Shown here piece after piece: positions 1 to 10,024 of a stretch of DNA of 61,523 nt. The notes beneath the pieces were generated by a model, which was not told the DNA's origin, did not search any database, and saw only the letters and a list, made by a program, of their open reading frames with translations. Both the position numbers and the translations under genes were made by a program. Source of the stretch: Ruminococcaceae bacterium UBA1730 (GTDB lineage Bacteria; Bacillota; Clostridia; Oscillospirales; Acutalibacteraceae); contig DCII01000003.1 in the NCBI GenBank assembly GCA_002315935.1, positions 19,361 through 80,883 on the forward strand, written 5' to 3'. Positions within the stretch are counted from its first letter, which is position 1. Every line of letters starts with the position of its first letter.

Positions 1-35
1 AAAGTATATCTGCGGTTTTGTGCCTTTTTCACGCC

Positions 36-82
36 GAAAACATACTCGAAAATCTTGCTTGCCGATTTAATCAGCGTTTTCC
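36..82 (-). repeat. Interspersed 45-bp palindrome, copy 1 (degenerate, inverted)
   Basis: Lies just downstream of the polC stop. Read on the minus strand it has a good arm (GGAAAACGCTGATTAAATC), the loop GGCAAGCAA and a decayed second arm. The loop and good arm match copies at 15926, 18923 and 22779. The rest of 1-131 is AT-rich with no gene visible. Confidence 0.6.
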
Positions 83-131
83 TAATTAATATATCGCAAA
101 AAATTATGCAATTCAATATATTTTTGTAACA

Positions 132-3100
132 TCAGAAGAAGCTTAACTGTGTTGTTTTTGGGAGATTTGCGAATGCTCCGCTTTCTTCGAGAGTTTCGAT
201 TATCGTTTTTGATGCTCCCGAACGAATCTGAAAATCCTCAATTGAAATAAATTCAACGGTTTTTCCGTTTTCATCGGTTCTTGCCTTTTCAAGGTCAATC
301 GCCGCATTCGCTCCGCAACCCGACATAGCCGAAAACGGAAGCCTTATCTTGCCGTCTTCAACCATATATCTGCTTGCGGTTGATTTATAAATATCAATCG
401 GAAGAACCTCAATTCCCCTTGCCATCATTTCATTGATAACCTGAAGCGAAGTATATGTACCCTCTTCCTTTGCCGTTGCCTGCTTCGTTTTGATTTTCTG
501 GTCAAGCTCCGCCATCTTCTTCATAACCGCCGTTCTGCCGTTGAGAACGCTTACCGTGTCAATATCCTCACCACGGACAGTCATGAAGGTTGCATAATAT
601 TCAACGGGATAATAGAGCTTATACCATGCAAGGCGAAGAGCGGCAATGCAGTAAGCGGCGGCGTGTGCCTTCGGGAACATATATTTGATTTTCATGCAGG
701 AATCAAGATACCACTGCGGAACATTATTATCAAGCATCGCCTTCTTATGGTCATCGGTAAGGAGCTTTGTTGCCTTGCCCTTACGCACGATTTCCATAAT
801 CTTGAACGCCATACCCTTTTCAACGCCCTTATGAATCAGATAAACCATGATACTGTCACGGGTTCCGATAACATCCGAAATTGTGCAGGTTCCGTTTTTG
901 ATAAGGTCCTGTGCATTGCCTATCCAAACATCGGTTCCGTGAGAAAGTCCCGAAATCTGAAGCATATCGGAAAAATTCTTCGGCTTTGAATCCATAAGCA
1001 TCTGGCGAACGAAAGGAGTACCGAGTTCGGGAAGCGAAAGAGTGCCCGTTTCGCAGTCAATATCCTCTTTGGTAAGCCCCATAGGTTCCGGAGAGGTAAG
1101 AAGCTTATATATTTCCGGGTCGCAGACATCGGCATCCATGACGGATGTGCCTGTCATATCCTCGAGATGTTTATATAGAGTGGGAACATCGTGGCCGAGG
1201 TTATCGAGTTTAAGAATGGTATCATGCAAGGAATGGAAATCGAAGTGCGTTGTGCGGTGAACCGAATCCGCATCATCAGCAGGATGCTGAATTGGAGTGA
1301 AATCCTCCGCATCGTTATCATTCGGAATAACAACCATTCCGCCGGGATGCTGACCTGTTGTTCTCTTAACGCCTACACAGCCTTGGCAGAGCCTGTCCTG
1401 CTCGGCTCTCGAAAGGTCAAGACCTTTTTCCTCCATCCATTTTTTAACAAAGCCGTAAGCGGTTTTATCTGCAAGAGTACCGATGGTTCCGGCCTTGAAA
1501 ACATGGGAAGTGCCGAAAAGCTTTTCTGTATATCTGTGGGCATAGAACTGATATTCGCCAGAGAAGTTAAGGTCAATATCGGGCTGTTTATCGCCGTTGA
1601 AGCCGAGGAAGGTTTCAAACGGAATATCATGACCGTCACGGTGCATTTTCTTTCCGCATTTCGGGCATTCCTTCGGCGGCATATCAAATCCCGAGCCGTA
1701 TTCGCCCTTGAGGAAGAATTCGCTGATTTTGCAATCCTCGCAGATATAGTGCGGAGCAAGAGGGTTAACCTCGGAAATACCTGCCGCAAAGGCGACGAAT
1801 GACGAGCCGACCGAACCTCTCGAACCGACATAATAGCCGTGGTCCATCGAATCCCAAACGAGCTTCTGTGCAATGATATAAAGAACCGCAAATCCGTTCT
1901 TGATAATCGAATCAAGCTCCTTATCAAGTCTGTCGCTGACATACTGCGGCATCGGGTCGCCGTAATACGCCGTCATTCTCTCATGGCAGATGCGTCTTAA
2001 ATCGTCATCCGCTCCCTCGATATTCGGGGGGAAGGTTCCCTGAGGGAAGGGTCTTAAAACCTCGCACATATCCGCAATTTTATTCGGATTGGTTATTACA
2101 ACCTCTTTTGCCGTTTCCTCGCCGAGATAAGCAAATTCATTGAGCATATCCTCGGTTGTTCTCAGATAAAGAGGAGCCTGCTCTGCGGAATCTGTGAATC
2201 CCTGACCTGCCATAAGAATTTCTCTGAACACGCTGTCGTTCTTATCCATGAAATGAACGTCACCCGTTGCAACAACAGGCATATTCAGATAATCGGCAAG
2301 GCGGATGATTTCTCTGTTGATTTCATTCAGCTCTTCCTCATCCTTAACAATGCCTTTTCTTATCATAAAAGCGTTGTTTCCGTTCGGCTGGATTTCAAGA
2401 TAATCATAAACGCTCGCCATCTCGATGATTTTTTCCTTCGGCTTGCCGGCAAGAACAGCCTGATAAAGCTGACCTGCTTCGCAAGCACTGCCCACAAGAA
2501 GACCGTTCTTATGCTTAAGAAGCTCACTTCTCGGAATTCTCGGATGGCGGCGGAAATATTCAAGATTTGACTTCGTAATCAGTCTGTATAGGTTTTTTAA
2601 GCCAACTTTATTCTTTGCAAGAATAATCATATGATAGGTAGGAAGCTTTCTTGCGTCAACCTTGAGAATTTCATTAATCTGATTGACGTTCGAAAGACCT
2701 TTTTCTTTTGCAAGCTCAAGGAGCTTATCAAAAATTCTTGCAAGTGCACCAGCATCCTCATCAGCTCTGTGATGGTCGAATTTAGGCATCTTGAAAAAGT
2801 TAGAAATTGTATCGAGCTTATATGTTTTGAGATCGGGAATAAGACACTGCGAAAACACAAGGGTGTCAAGATGGTCATACTTATATTCAATGCCGTTCCT
2901 CAAGCAGGTTGATTTGAGAACATCGGTGTCAAATGTTGCGTTATGAGCAACAAGAACGCAGTTATCTCCGCAGAATTCAAAGAATTTTCTGACTGCTTCC
3001 CCTTCCTTCGGAGCATTGGCAACCATTTGGTCGGTAATCCCCGTCAACTCAACAATATCGGCGGGAATGGGTCTTTCGGGGTTGACAAAGGTCTGAAAAG

Positions 3101-4418
3101 CTTCTGCCTGTGCTCCGTCAATATATCTGACTGCACCGATTTCAGTCAGCCTGTCAACGCCTGTGCGAAGACCCGTTGTTTCAACATCAAAAACAACAAA
3201 GCTACCGTCAAACGGCATATCAATATTGCCGTTCATTGCGGTTACGGAATCATCAACATAATAGGCTTCCATTCCGTAAATAACTTTTATATCGTCACCT
3301 GCGGCATTGCAGGCTTCGGGAAATGCCTGAACGTTGCCGTGGTCGGTAATTGCAATTGCCTTCTGACCCCATTTTTTAGCACGCTTGACAAGATTTGTTG
3401 CACTTGTAAGACCGTCCATAGCGGACATATTTGTGTGCAGATGAAGCTCAACTCTTTTTTCCGGAGCGTTGTCCTTGATTGCAATTTCTTCAATAAGCAT
3501 AACGGAATTTGCCTTGATGCAGTAGGTTTTGATATAGTCGTCATATTCAATATGCCCTCTGACCATAACAGCCTTTCCGTCTGCTATATTTTCAACAAGA
3601 TTCTGACAATTCGGATTTGCTTCAAAAATCTTGACAGTATATGAATTGGTTTTATCGGTAATATTGAAATTGATAATCTTTCTTTTGCCGTCTTTGGTTT
3701 CACGAATTCCGAGACCGAAAACGCTTCCCCAGACGGTAACATTGCCGTCTTCAACGGAAATTCCGTTGAGCGGAACGGGCTTTGATTTAATCTGGTTGCC
3801 GTAGATAACCTTTGAGTTTGTGAGAGAAATCGGAAGGTCTTCGAAATCCTGAACCGGCTTCTTCGGTGCAGGCGGAACATCCTTCGGCACCTCGATGGTA
3901 ACATTCTTTTCCTGCATTTCGATATATTCCGGAGAATCAATTTTTATTTCGGTATCTCCGGAAATCGTTACCTTTCTTTCGGCATTGAAATGTTCACGGA
4001 TAAATCTTGAAAGGAAATCAGCCGCTCCGGCAGAATTCAGAATATCAGCTCCGTCTTTGACTTTAATGTTTATTTCTCTTTCGCTGAAATCGAATTCAGC
4101 TCCGAGAAGAAAACCGTTTGCGGCGGCAACATTTTCTTTCAGAACGGAAACAAGCCCGGGAACACAACTGTTTCCGAGCGATGCTTCGGGATACTCTCCT
4201 TTAATAGATACCTTATTTATACCGAGAGAGTCTCTGACTTCTCTCTGTGCCTGAGTAAGGCTCTCAAGAGGTATGTAATTATTGAATTTTGCCGAAAGAC
4301 TGAGTGAAAGAGAAACCTCGTCAAACGAAATTGAGGTCACCTCACCGTCAGAAAGAATCTGTTTCAATCTGTCACTCAGGCAGTCACCTATAAAATTCAG
4401 AATTCCTTTTTCTTCCAT
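132..4418 (-). CDS. polC: DNA polymerase III PolC-type, alpha subunit with 3'-5' exonuclease
   Basis: Replicative polymerase of low-GC Gram-positives; extends DNA at the fork and proofreads with its own exonuclease. The 1428 residues match the usual PolC length. Order seen: N-terminal domain, OB-fold about 205-310, PHP domain from 322 (VELHLHTNMSAMDG), a DEDD exonuclease inserted in PHP from about 407 (FVVFDVETTGL), then the polymerase with paired Cys motifs (CEDC, CPKC) and the catalytic PDIDLNFSG segment. This split-PHP plan is specific to PolC as opposed to DnaE. The start ATG has a GGAG site 7 nt upstream. It is the last gene of the pyrH operon, 11 nt after ispG. Nothing odd seen. Confidence 0.97.
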   Translation of the reverse strand: MEEKGILNFIGDCLSDRLKQILSDGEVTSISFDEVSLSLSLSAKFNNYIPLESLTQAQREVRDSLGINKVSIKGEYPEASLGNSCVPGLVSVLKENVAAANGFLLGAEFDFSEREINIKVKDGADILNSAGAADFLSRFIREHFNAERKVTISGDTEIKIDSPEYIEMQEKNVTIEVPKDVPPAPKKPVQDFEDLPISLTNSKVIYGNQIKSKPVPLNGISVEDGNVTVWGSVFGLGIRETKDGKRKIINFNITDKTNSYTVKIFEANPNCQNLVENIADGKAVMVRGHIEYDDYIKTYCIKANSVMLIEEIAIKDNAPEKRVELHLHTNMSAMDGLTSATNLVKRAKKWGQKAIAITDHGNVQAFPEACNAAGDDIKVIYGMEAYYVDDSVTAMNGNIDMPFDGSFVVFDVETTGLRTGVDRLTEIGAVRYIDGAQAEAFQTFVNPERPIPADIVELTGITDQMVANAPKEGEAVRKFFEFCGDNCVLVAHNATFDTDVLKSTCLRNGIEYKYDHLDTLVFSQCLIPDLKTYKLDTISNFFKMPKFDHHRADEDAGALARIFDKLLELAKEKGLSNVNQINEILKVDARKLPTYHMIILAKNKVGLKNLYRLITKSNLEYFRRHPRIPRSELLKHKNGLLVGSACEAGQLYQAVLAGKPKEKIIEMASVYDYLEIQPNGNNAFMIRKGIVKDEEELNEINREIIRLADYLNMPVVATGDVHFMDKNDSVFREILMAGQGFTDSAEQAPLYLRTTEDMLNEFAYLGEETAKEVVITNPNKIADMCEVLRPFPQGTFPPNIEGADDDLRRICHERMTAYYGDPMPQYVSDRLDKELDSIIKNGFAVLYIIAQKLVWDSMDHGYYVGSRGSVGSSFVAFAAGISEVNPLAPHYICEDCKISEFFLKGEYGSGFDMPPKECPKCGKKMHRDGHDIPFETFLGFNGDKQPDIDLNFSGEYQFYAHRYTEKLFGTSHVFKAGTIGTLADKTAYGFVKKWMEEKGLDLSRAEQDRLCQGCVGVKRTTGQHPGGMVVIPNDNDAEDFTPIQHPADDADSVHRTTHFDFHSLHDTILKLDNLGHDVPTLYKHLEDMTGTSVMDADVCDPEIYKLLTSPEPMGLTKEDIDCETGTLSLPELGTPFVRQMLMDSKPKNFSDMLQISGLSHGTDVWIGNAQDLIKNGTCTISDVIGTRDSIMVYLIHKGVEKGMAFKIMEIVRKGKATKLLTDDHKKAMLDNNVPQWYLDSCMKIKYMFPKAHAAAYCIAALRLAWYKLYYPVEYYATFMTVRGEDIDTVSVLNGRTAVMKKMAELDQKIKTKQATAKEEGTYTSLQVINEMMARGIEVLPIDIYKSTASRYMVEDGKIRLPFSAMSGCGANAAIDLEKARTDENGKTVEFISIEDFQIRSGASKTIIETLEESGAFANLPKTTQLSFF

Positions 4419-4429
4419 AGATTCTCCGA

Positions 4430-5479
4430 TTAAAGCTTTTCTATTTCTTCGAGCAATCTGTCAACTGCGTCTTTTTCGTCAACCTTGCAGATTATCTCAC
4501 CTTTTTTGAAAATAAGAGCACAGCCGTCTCCTCCGGCGATGCCTATATCGGCTTCTCTTGCTTCCCCCGGTCCGTTTACGGCACATCCCATAACGGCAAC
4601 CTTTATCTGCTTTTTGCAGTCGGCAAGTCTTTTTTCAACCTCTTCAGCAAGAGAAATAAGATTGATTTTTGTTCTTCCGCAGGTGGGGCAGGAAACAATT
4701 GAGGGGCAGTCTTTTTTTATTCCTGCCGCTTTGAGAATATCAAATCCTGCCTTTACCTCGCATATCGGGTCAGCAGTCATTGATACTCTGATTGTGTCGC
4801 CTATTCCGTGCATAAGAAGTGAGCCTATGCCGATTGAGGATTTGATGAGAGCCATATTATGCGTTCCTGCCTCGGTAACGCCGAGATGCAGGGGATAATC
4901 GCATTTTGCGGCAACAATTTCATATGCACCTATCATTGTTTCAACATCCGAAGACTTGATTGAAATAACGGTATCATAGAAATCACACTGTTCAAGAAGA
5001 GCAACATGACCCATTGCACTTTCGGCAAGAGCCTCGGCAGTCGGTGCACCGTATTTCGCAAGAAGCTCCTTTTCGAGAGAACCCGAATTAACGCCGATTC
5101 TGATGGGAACATTTCTCTTTTTGCAGGCATCGGCAACAATTCTGACTCTTTCGATTGAACCGATATTGCCGGGATTTATTCTTATTTTATCAACTCCTGC
5201 TTCAAGCGAAGCAAGAGCAAGTCTGTAATCAAAATGAATATCCGCAACAACAGGCACGGAAACCGCCTTTTTCAACGCTCTGATAAGCTCCGCCGCTTCC
5301 ATATTCGGAACTGCGGCTCTGATGATTTCACACCCTGCTTTTTCAAGCTCAACTGCCTGTTTAACGCTTCCCTCAATGTCTGCCGCAGGGCGGTTGAGCA
5401 TTGACTGAACCGTTATCTTTTCTCCGCCGCCGATATAAATATCGCCGACTCTGACTTTTCTTGAAATCCGTCTTTCCAT
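4430..5479 (-). CDS. ispG: 4-hydroxy-3-methylbut-2-enyl-diphosphate synthase (flavodoxin)
   Basis: Iron-sulphur enzyme of the MEP isoprenoid route that converts MEcPP to HMBPP. 349 residues, the normal length for the short bacterial form without the plant-type insert. The N-terminal TIM-barrel part begins VGDIYIGGGEKITVQSMLN. The C-terminal part carries the three cluster cysteines in SCPTCGRT and VMGCAVNGPGEA. It sits between rseP (4 nt gap) and polC, an order common in Clostridia, and shares the operon with dxr of the same pathway. Its final codons run into the polC ribosome site. Confidence 0.96.
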   Translation of the reverse strand: MERRISRKVRVGDIYIGGGEKITVQSMLNRPAADIEGSVKQAVELEKAGCEIIRAAVPNMEAAELIRALKKAVSVPVVADIHFDYRLALASLEAGVDKIRINPGNIGSIERVRIVADACKKRNVPIRIGVNSGSLEKELLAKYGAPTAEALAESAMGHVALLEQCDFYDTVISIKSSDVETMIGAYEIVAAKCDYPLHLGVTEAGTHNMALIKSSIGIGSLLMHGIGDTIRVSMTADPICEVKAGFDILKAAGIKKDCPSIVSCPTCGRTKINLISLAEEVEKRLADCKKQIKVAVMGCAVNGPGEAREADIGIAGGDGCALIFKKGEIICKVDEKDAVDRLLEEIEKL

Positions 5480-5483
5480 AGCT

Positions 5484-6578
5484 TTAACCTTTTACCAATT
5501 TAAAAATATCGCTGAAGGTAATAACCGCCATCAAGGCAAGCAGAAGCACCATTCCGACCGTATGGATTGTTCCTTCAATCTTTGAAGGAACCTTCTTTCT
5601 GAATATCATCTCAATAAGAATGAAGAAGAGTCTGCCGCCGTCAAGAGCCGGAAGCGGAAGAAGATTCATAAGACCGATGTTTATAGCAATGAGTGACATG
5701 AGCAGGAAGAGATAGCTGTAATCCGTTTCCTCTTTCGCCTGAACTGCGGCATCGGCAACAAACGAAACCGTTCCGACAGGTCCCGAAAGGTCCTTTATGC
5801 CGTACTGACCCGTTGCAAGGTCATAAAGGCTGACCCAGACAATTCTGACTATCGAAACCGATTCGGACAGAGAATATTTAAGCACACTGCCGACAGTCGG
5901 GTCAACTCCGACAATTATGAAATCGCTGACGGGGATATTCATTATCGTTCCGTTGAAATCCTGCTCGGTCGTGTTGAATTTAACGCCGTCAACTTTAACC
6001 TTTTCGCCTTTTCTTTCAACAACGAAATCAACCGTTCCGTCATGGTCACGCATCATTAGAAATCCGAGGTCATATTCTGAAAAAACCTTACTGCCGTTGA
6101 TTTCAACAAATCTGTCACCCTTCTGAAGACCGTATTGCGAACTGACGGCATTTTCTTCAAAGGAATGAATAACCGGTGTTCCGATAAGCTCACTCTGGGA
6201 AAGCATAATAGCAACGATAATAATACCCATAATGAGGTTGATTGTGCCACCTGCGGCAACAATTATAAATCTCTGCCATGCAGGTTTGTTGCAGAAGGCT
6301 CTCTCGTTATCGCTCGCTTCATCCTCGCCGTCCATGCTGACAAATCCGCCTATCGGGAAAAGACGAAGAGCATATTTTGTTTCGCCCCTTTTGAATTTGA
6401 AAAGAGTCGGACCCATTCCCATTGCAAATTCATTTACCTTCACTCCGAAAAGCTTTGCGAAGGCGAAATGACCAAGCTCATGAAAGAAAATGAGAAGTCC
6501 GAAAAACAGTATCGCAATCAGTATCGGAATTGCCTTTCCTGCAACTACCGATGCTATTGAAAGAGAAATAGCTTTCAT
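5484..6578 (-). CDS. rseP: RseP/RasP-type site-2 zinc metalloprotease
   Basis: Intramembrane protease that cuts membrane-held regulators (anti-sigma factors) and remnant signal peptides. 364 residues. The zinc motif HELGH is in the first membrane helix at about residue 34. A single PDZ domain lies about 145-210 (QKGDRFVEING), and the second catalytic motif NLLPLPALDGG is near 310, followed by a last helix. The ATG overlaps the dxr stop in ATGA, with AAAGG upstream, so translation is probably coupled. Its place among lipid-precursor genes is the usual one in Firmicutes; its substrate cannot be read from this window. Confidence 0.95.
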   Translation of the reverse strand: MKAISLSIASVVAGKAIPILIAILFFGLLIFFHELGHFAFAKLFGVKVNEFAMGMGPTLFKFKRGETKYALRLFPIGGFVSMDGEDEASDNERAFCNKPAWQRFIIVAAGGTINLIMGIIIVAIMLSQSELIGTPVIHSFEENAVSSQYGLQKGDRFVEINGSKVFSEYDLGFLMMRDHDGTVDFVVERKGEKVKVDGVKFNTTEQDFNGTIMNIPVSDFIIVGVDPTVGSVLKYSLSESVSIVRIVWVSLYDLATGQYGIKDLSGPVGTVSFVADAAVQAKEETDYSYLFLLMSLIAINIGLMNLLPLPALDGGRLFFILIEMIFRKKVPSKIEGTIHTVGMVLLLALMAVITFSDIFKLVKG

Positions 6579-7720
6579 TTCAGTAACCTTTCTGTATCAA
6601 ATCTGATTTTGCGGTCGATTTCAAAAACATCCTCAAGAGAAAAATCATCCTTGCTCTCTGCATTTTCAAGTGCTTCGCCGACCGCATAGGAAATATCCAT
6701 GAATTTAATTTTACCCTGCCTGAAAAGCTCATTCGCCTTTTCGTTTGCGGCATTGACTGCGGCAGGATATAAGCCGCCCTTTTCAAAAGCTCTTCTGCAT
6801 AAGTTTATGCAGGAAAAGGTTTCGTAATCCGGTTTTTCGAAGGTAAGCGTTGCAAATTCTGCAAGGTCAAGCTGTTTAACGGGACTTTCAAATCTATCCG
6901 GATAAGTGAGGGCATATTGAATCGGTATTCTCATATCGGGAACTCCGAGCTGAGCGATAACCGAATTATCTTCATATTCAACGAGCGAATGAATAACGCT
7001 CTGTCTGTGAACGAGAATGTCAATTTTATCAGCAGGCATTGAAAACAGCCAAGCCGCTTCGATAAGCTCAAGACCCTTGTTCATCATTGTTGCCGAATCT
7101 ATGGTGATTTTTGCACCCATGCTCCAGTTGGGGTGCTTCAGAGCCTGCTCAACTGTTACATTGACAAGCTCCTCTTTCCTTCTTCCGAAGAACGGACCGC
7201 CCGAGGCGGTGAGAATAAGTCTTTTAACCTGTTTTTTATCCCTGCATCCCTGCAAAGACTGAAAGATAGCCGAATGCTCGCTGTCAACGGGAAGAATCGA
7301 AACGCCCTTCCTTGCGGCGGCATCAATAACTATCCTTCCACCGGTGACGAGAGTTTCTTTATTCGCAAGAGCAATTGTGCTGCCGGCTTCAATTGCGGCA
7401 AGAGTCGGTGCAAGACCTGCAATTCCGACAATGCTGTTAAGCACCGCTTCTGCACCGCACGAAGCACATTCCTTAACGCCGTCTGCACCGGAGAGCACCT
7501 TTGTTGAAGTGTCTGCAACCCTTGTCTTAAGGTCTGCCGCAGCCTTTTCGTCAGCCACGGCAGCCATTTTCGGATTGAATTTTCTTATCTGATTTTCAAG
7601 AATATCCGTTCTGCTGTTTGCGGTCAATGCTTCAATTTTCATTGAGTGCATCTGTGCAACCTCAAGAGCCTGTGTTCCTATTGAACCTGTTGAGCCGAGA
7701 ACGGCAAGTGATTTGATCAT
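6575..7720 (-). CDS. dxr: 1-deoxy-D-xylulose 5-phosphate reductoisomerase
   Basis: Second MEP-pathway enzyme, turning DXP into MEP with NADPH and a divalent metal. 381 residues, normal length. An NADPH-binding Rossmann start LGSTGSIGTQALEV is at residues 8-21. The metal and substrate region VDSEHSAIFQ and the SGGPFFGR, MGAKITIDSATMMNKGLELIEA segments are present, with the helical C-terminal domain after about 300. It overlaps rseP by 4 nt and follows cdsA closely, so it is part of one transcript. Together with ispG it shows this cell makes isoprenoids by the MEP route. Confidence 0.97.
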   Translation of the reverse strand: MIKSLAVLGSTGSIGTQALEVAQMHSMKIEALTANSRTDILENQIRKFNPKMAAVADEKAAADLKTRVADTSTKVLSGADGVKECASCGAEAVLNSIVGIAGLAPTLAAIEAGSTIALANKETLVTGGRIVIDAAARKGVSILPVDSEHSAIFQSLQGCRDKKQVKRLILTASGGPFFGRRKEELVNVTVEQALKHPNWSMGAKITIDSATMMNKGLELIEAAWLFSMPADKIDILVHRQSVIHSLVEYEDNSVIAQLGVPDMRIPIQYALTYPDRFESPVKQLDLAEFATLTFEKPDYETFSCINLCRRAFEKGGLYPAAVNAANEKANELFRQGKIKFMDISYAVGEALENAESKDDFSLEDVFEIDRKIRFDTERLLK

Positions 7721-7742
7721 CAGAATCAGTCCTTTGAATAAA

Positions 7743-8609
7743 TTATTTTGAAAGTGCCTCCATCATAAGCACGATGATATATGCACAGGGAATGGTGAAA
7801 AGAAAGCTGTCAATTCTGTCAAGCACTCCTCCGTGACCGGGGAAGATTGTTCCGTAATCCTTTTCGCCGTAGTTTCTCTTGATAACAGATGCCGACAGGT
7901 CGCCGAGCATTCCCATAACGCAGAGAAAAGCCGTCATAAGAGCCGCCGAAAATGCGTTGATAGTATCAAGCCTGAAATAAAATCTGTTGCATATGAAATA
8001 TGTAGCTATGCCGAAAACAGTTGTTCCGACAACACCTGCTATTGCACCCTCAACAGATTTCTTCGGGCTGATTCTCGGCGAAAGCTTATGCTTGCCGAAT
8101 TTGCTTCCGATGAAATAAGCGAAGGTGTCGCTCAGCCATGCGGCATACATTGCAATGAGAATAATGAAAACTGCATGGGAACGCTGGAAAAGAAGAGGAT
8201 TATTATCGCAAACTTCAACAATTCCCACAAGGCTGTAAAGCGATGCCGGAACAGCGATTGAAGCGAAAAGCGAAAGAGCAACATGCTCAAACCTCGTTTT
8301 GTCAAACCACTTAAGCATTATGACGAGCATTGCAAGAACATAAACCATAAGGATGACCGACGAGGGAATATTGATTTTATCATCAAAACCAAAGGCACGA
8401 TAAGGGCAATATGCCGTTGCGAATAATATCGAGCAGGCTGTGAGCACCTTGTTTTTGCACTTTGAAACCTTCATAACCTCATATGCGGCAATGCCTGCAA
8501 ACAAGGCTACAATAAGGCTGATGTACTTAACATATCCGTATCCGATTGCAACAAGGCAACCGATTGCAAAAAGTGCTGCGGATACGCCGGTAATAATACG
8601 GGTTTTCAT
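7743..8609 (-). CDS. cdsA: Phosphatidate cytidylyltransferase (CDP-diglyceride synthase)
   Basis: Integral membrane enzyme making CDP-diacylglycerol from phosphatidate and CTP for phospholipid synthesis. 288 residues with about eight hydrophobic segments. The C-terminal family signature is complete: SVIKRNYGEKDYGTIFPGHG followed by GVLDRIDS at about 240-268. A 65-nt gap separates it from uppS, the widest in this operon apart from frr-uppS; I see no convincing second promoter in it. Confidence 0.95.
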   Translation of the reverse strand: MKTRIITGVSAALFAIGCLVAIGYGYVKYISLIVALFAGIAAYEVMKVSKCKNKVLTACSILFATAYCPYRAFGFDDKINIPSSVILMVYVLAMLVIMLKWFDKTRFEHVALSLFASIAVPASLYSLVGIVEVCDNNPLLFQRSHAVFIILIAMYAAWLSDTFAYFIGSKFGKHKLSPRISPKKSVEGAIAGVVGTTVFGIATYFICNRFYFRLDTINAFSAALMTAFLCVMGMLGDLSASVIKRNYGEKDYGTIFPGHGGVLDRIDSFLFTIPCAYIIVLMMEALSK

Positions 8610-8674
8610 TGTTAATCACACTCTTTTAATAAAATTTTGTTTCCATTTTATTATAGCTTTTTCAACCACCTCCG

Positions 8675-9406
8675 TCATACTCCGCCGAAACGCCTGTTGC
8701 GTGAGCAGAAGTCAAGTATCGCCTTATCAAGGTCATCAGCCGTGAAATCGGGCCAAAGAATATCCGAAAACCAGAATTCCGAATAAGCCGATTGCCATGT
8801 AAGGAAATTTGAAAGGCGATATTCTCCGCTCGGTCTGATAATCAAATCCGGGTCGGGGATTCCTGCCGTAAACAGGTTTTCGCCGATTATTTCTTCGGTC
8901 AGCTCGTCTGACTTAAGCTCCCCTGCTTCAATCTTCTTTGCAAGAGCTTTGACTGAATGCAGAATATCATTTCTGCCGCCGTAATTGACTGCAAGACAGA
9001 CGGTTGTTGCTGATTTGTCGGATGAACCGTTTTCGATGTTTTCAATCATTCCGACTATGTCCTCGGGCAAGCCCTCACGCTCGCCTATATATTTAATGCG
9101 AAGTCCCTTCGCCTCGTTTTCTTCTTCACGGTCTGATGCTTCGCAAAGATAATCTCTGAAAAGCTCCATTATCGCCTCAACCTCTTCGGCAGGGCGTTTC
9201 CAGTTTTCTGTTGAGAATGCGTAAAATGTAAGATATTCTATTCCGATGTCGTTTGCGTAATCGCAGATTTTTCTGAAGACCTCCGCACCTCTCTTATGAC
9301 CTTCGGTACGCTTGAGACCTCTCTGCTTTGCCCAACGGCCGTTGCCGTCCATAATTATTCCGATATGCTTCGGAAGAACAATTTTACTGAGCTGTTCCTC
9401 TGTCAT
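8675..9406 (-). CDS. uppS: Isoprenyl transferase (undecaprenyl diphosphate synthase)
   Basis: Cis-prenyltransferase that extends farnesyl diphosphate with IPP to the C55 carrier lipid used for peptidoglycan and for the polysaccharide locus at 46527-60116. 243 residues. Catalytic Asp and phosphate loop in IGIIMDGNGRWAKQRG (16-31), then FYAFSTENWKRP and the C-terminal RPSGEYRLSNFL. The gene is in the same transcript as dxr and ispG, which supply its substrate. Confidence 0.97.
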   Translation of the reverse strand: MTEEQLSKIVLPKHIGIIMDGNGRWAKQRGLKRTEGHKRGAEVFRKICDYANDIGIEYLTFYAFSTENWKRPAEEVEAIMELFRDYLCEASDREEENEAKGLRIKYIGEREGLPEDIVGMIENIENGSSDKSATTVCLAVNYGGRNDILHSVKALAKKIEAGELKSDELTEEIIGENLFTAGIPDPDLIIRPSGEYRLSNFLTWQSAYSEFWFSDILWPDFTADDLDKAILDFCSRNRRFGGV

Positions 9407-9466
9407 TTTTGCAGCTCCTTTCGATAATATGCAGCAGAGAGCGTTACCCCTCTGCTGCTCATTTTG

Positions 9467-10021
9467 TCAGATTGACATTACTTCTTTTTCTTTTTCATCG
9501 GCAATTTTGTCGATTTCCTTGATGTATTTATCGGTAAAATCCTGAAGCTTCTTTTCTGCGACCTTGAGGTCATCCTCTGTTATTTCGGAAGCCTTTTCCA
9601 TCTTCTTGACCTTTTCAATGGCATCTCTTCTTGTTGAACGGATTGAAATTCTTGAATCCTCTGCCAGCTTTTTGATTTCCTTGCAAAGCTCCTTGCGGCG
9701 TTCCTCCGTAAGAGCAGGGAAAACAAGGCGAATAACTCTGCCGTCATTTGAAGGGTTGATTCCTATATCCGATGCAAGAATAGCCTTTTCGATAGGATGA
9801 AGGGTTGAAACATCCCAGGGCTGAATGTTGAGAATTCTTGCTTCCGCAACAGAGATTGCCGCCATCTGGTTGATTGGTGTCGGCGTGCCGTAATAATCAA
9901 CTCTGATTTTATCAAGAACCGCAGCGTTTGCTCTGCCCGCTCTGATTGAAGCAAATTCGTTGCCAAGAGCCTTTACCGTTTTTCCCATTTTTTCTTCTGC
10001 GAATGCGAATACTGTTTCCAT
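9467..10021 (-). CDS. frr: Ribosome recycling factor
   Basis: Splits post-termination ribosomes together with EF-G. 184 residues, standard length, no gaps. It begins FAEEKMGKTVKALGNEFASI and contains the conserved RAGRANAAVLDKI and NDGRVIRLVFPALTEERRKE stretches; the rest is the long charged helices of the three-helix bundle. Lies 3 nt after pyrH, the nearly universal pyrH-frr pairing. Confidence 0.98.
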   Translation of the reverse strand: METVFAFAEEKMGKTVKALGNEFASIRAGRANAAVLDKIRVDYYGTPTPINQMAAISVAEARILNIQPWDVSTLHPIEKAILASDIGINPSNDGRVIRLVFPALTEERRKELCKEIKKLAEDSRISIRSTRRDAIEKVKKMEKASEITEDDLKVAEKKLQDFTDKYIKEIDKIADEKEKEVMSI

Positions 10022-10024
10022 ATT

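Noticed and set aside
2943..3644. 233-codon plus-strand frame inside polC
   Set aside because: Shadow of the PolC exonuclease/PHP region; several similar frames lie along polC.
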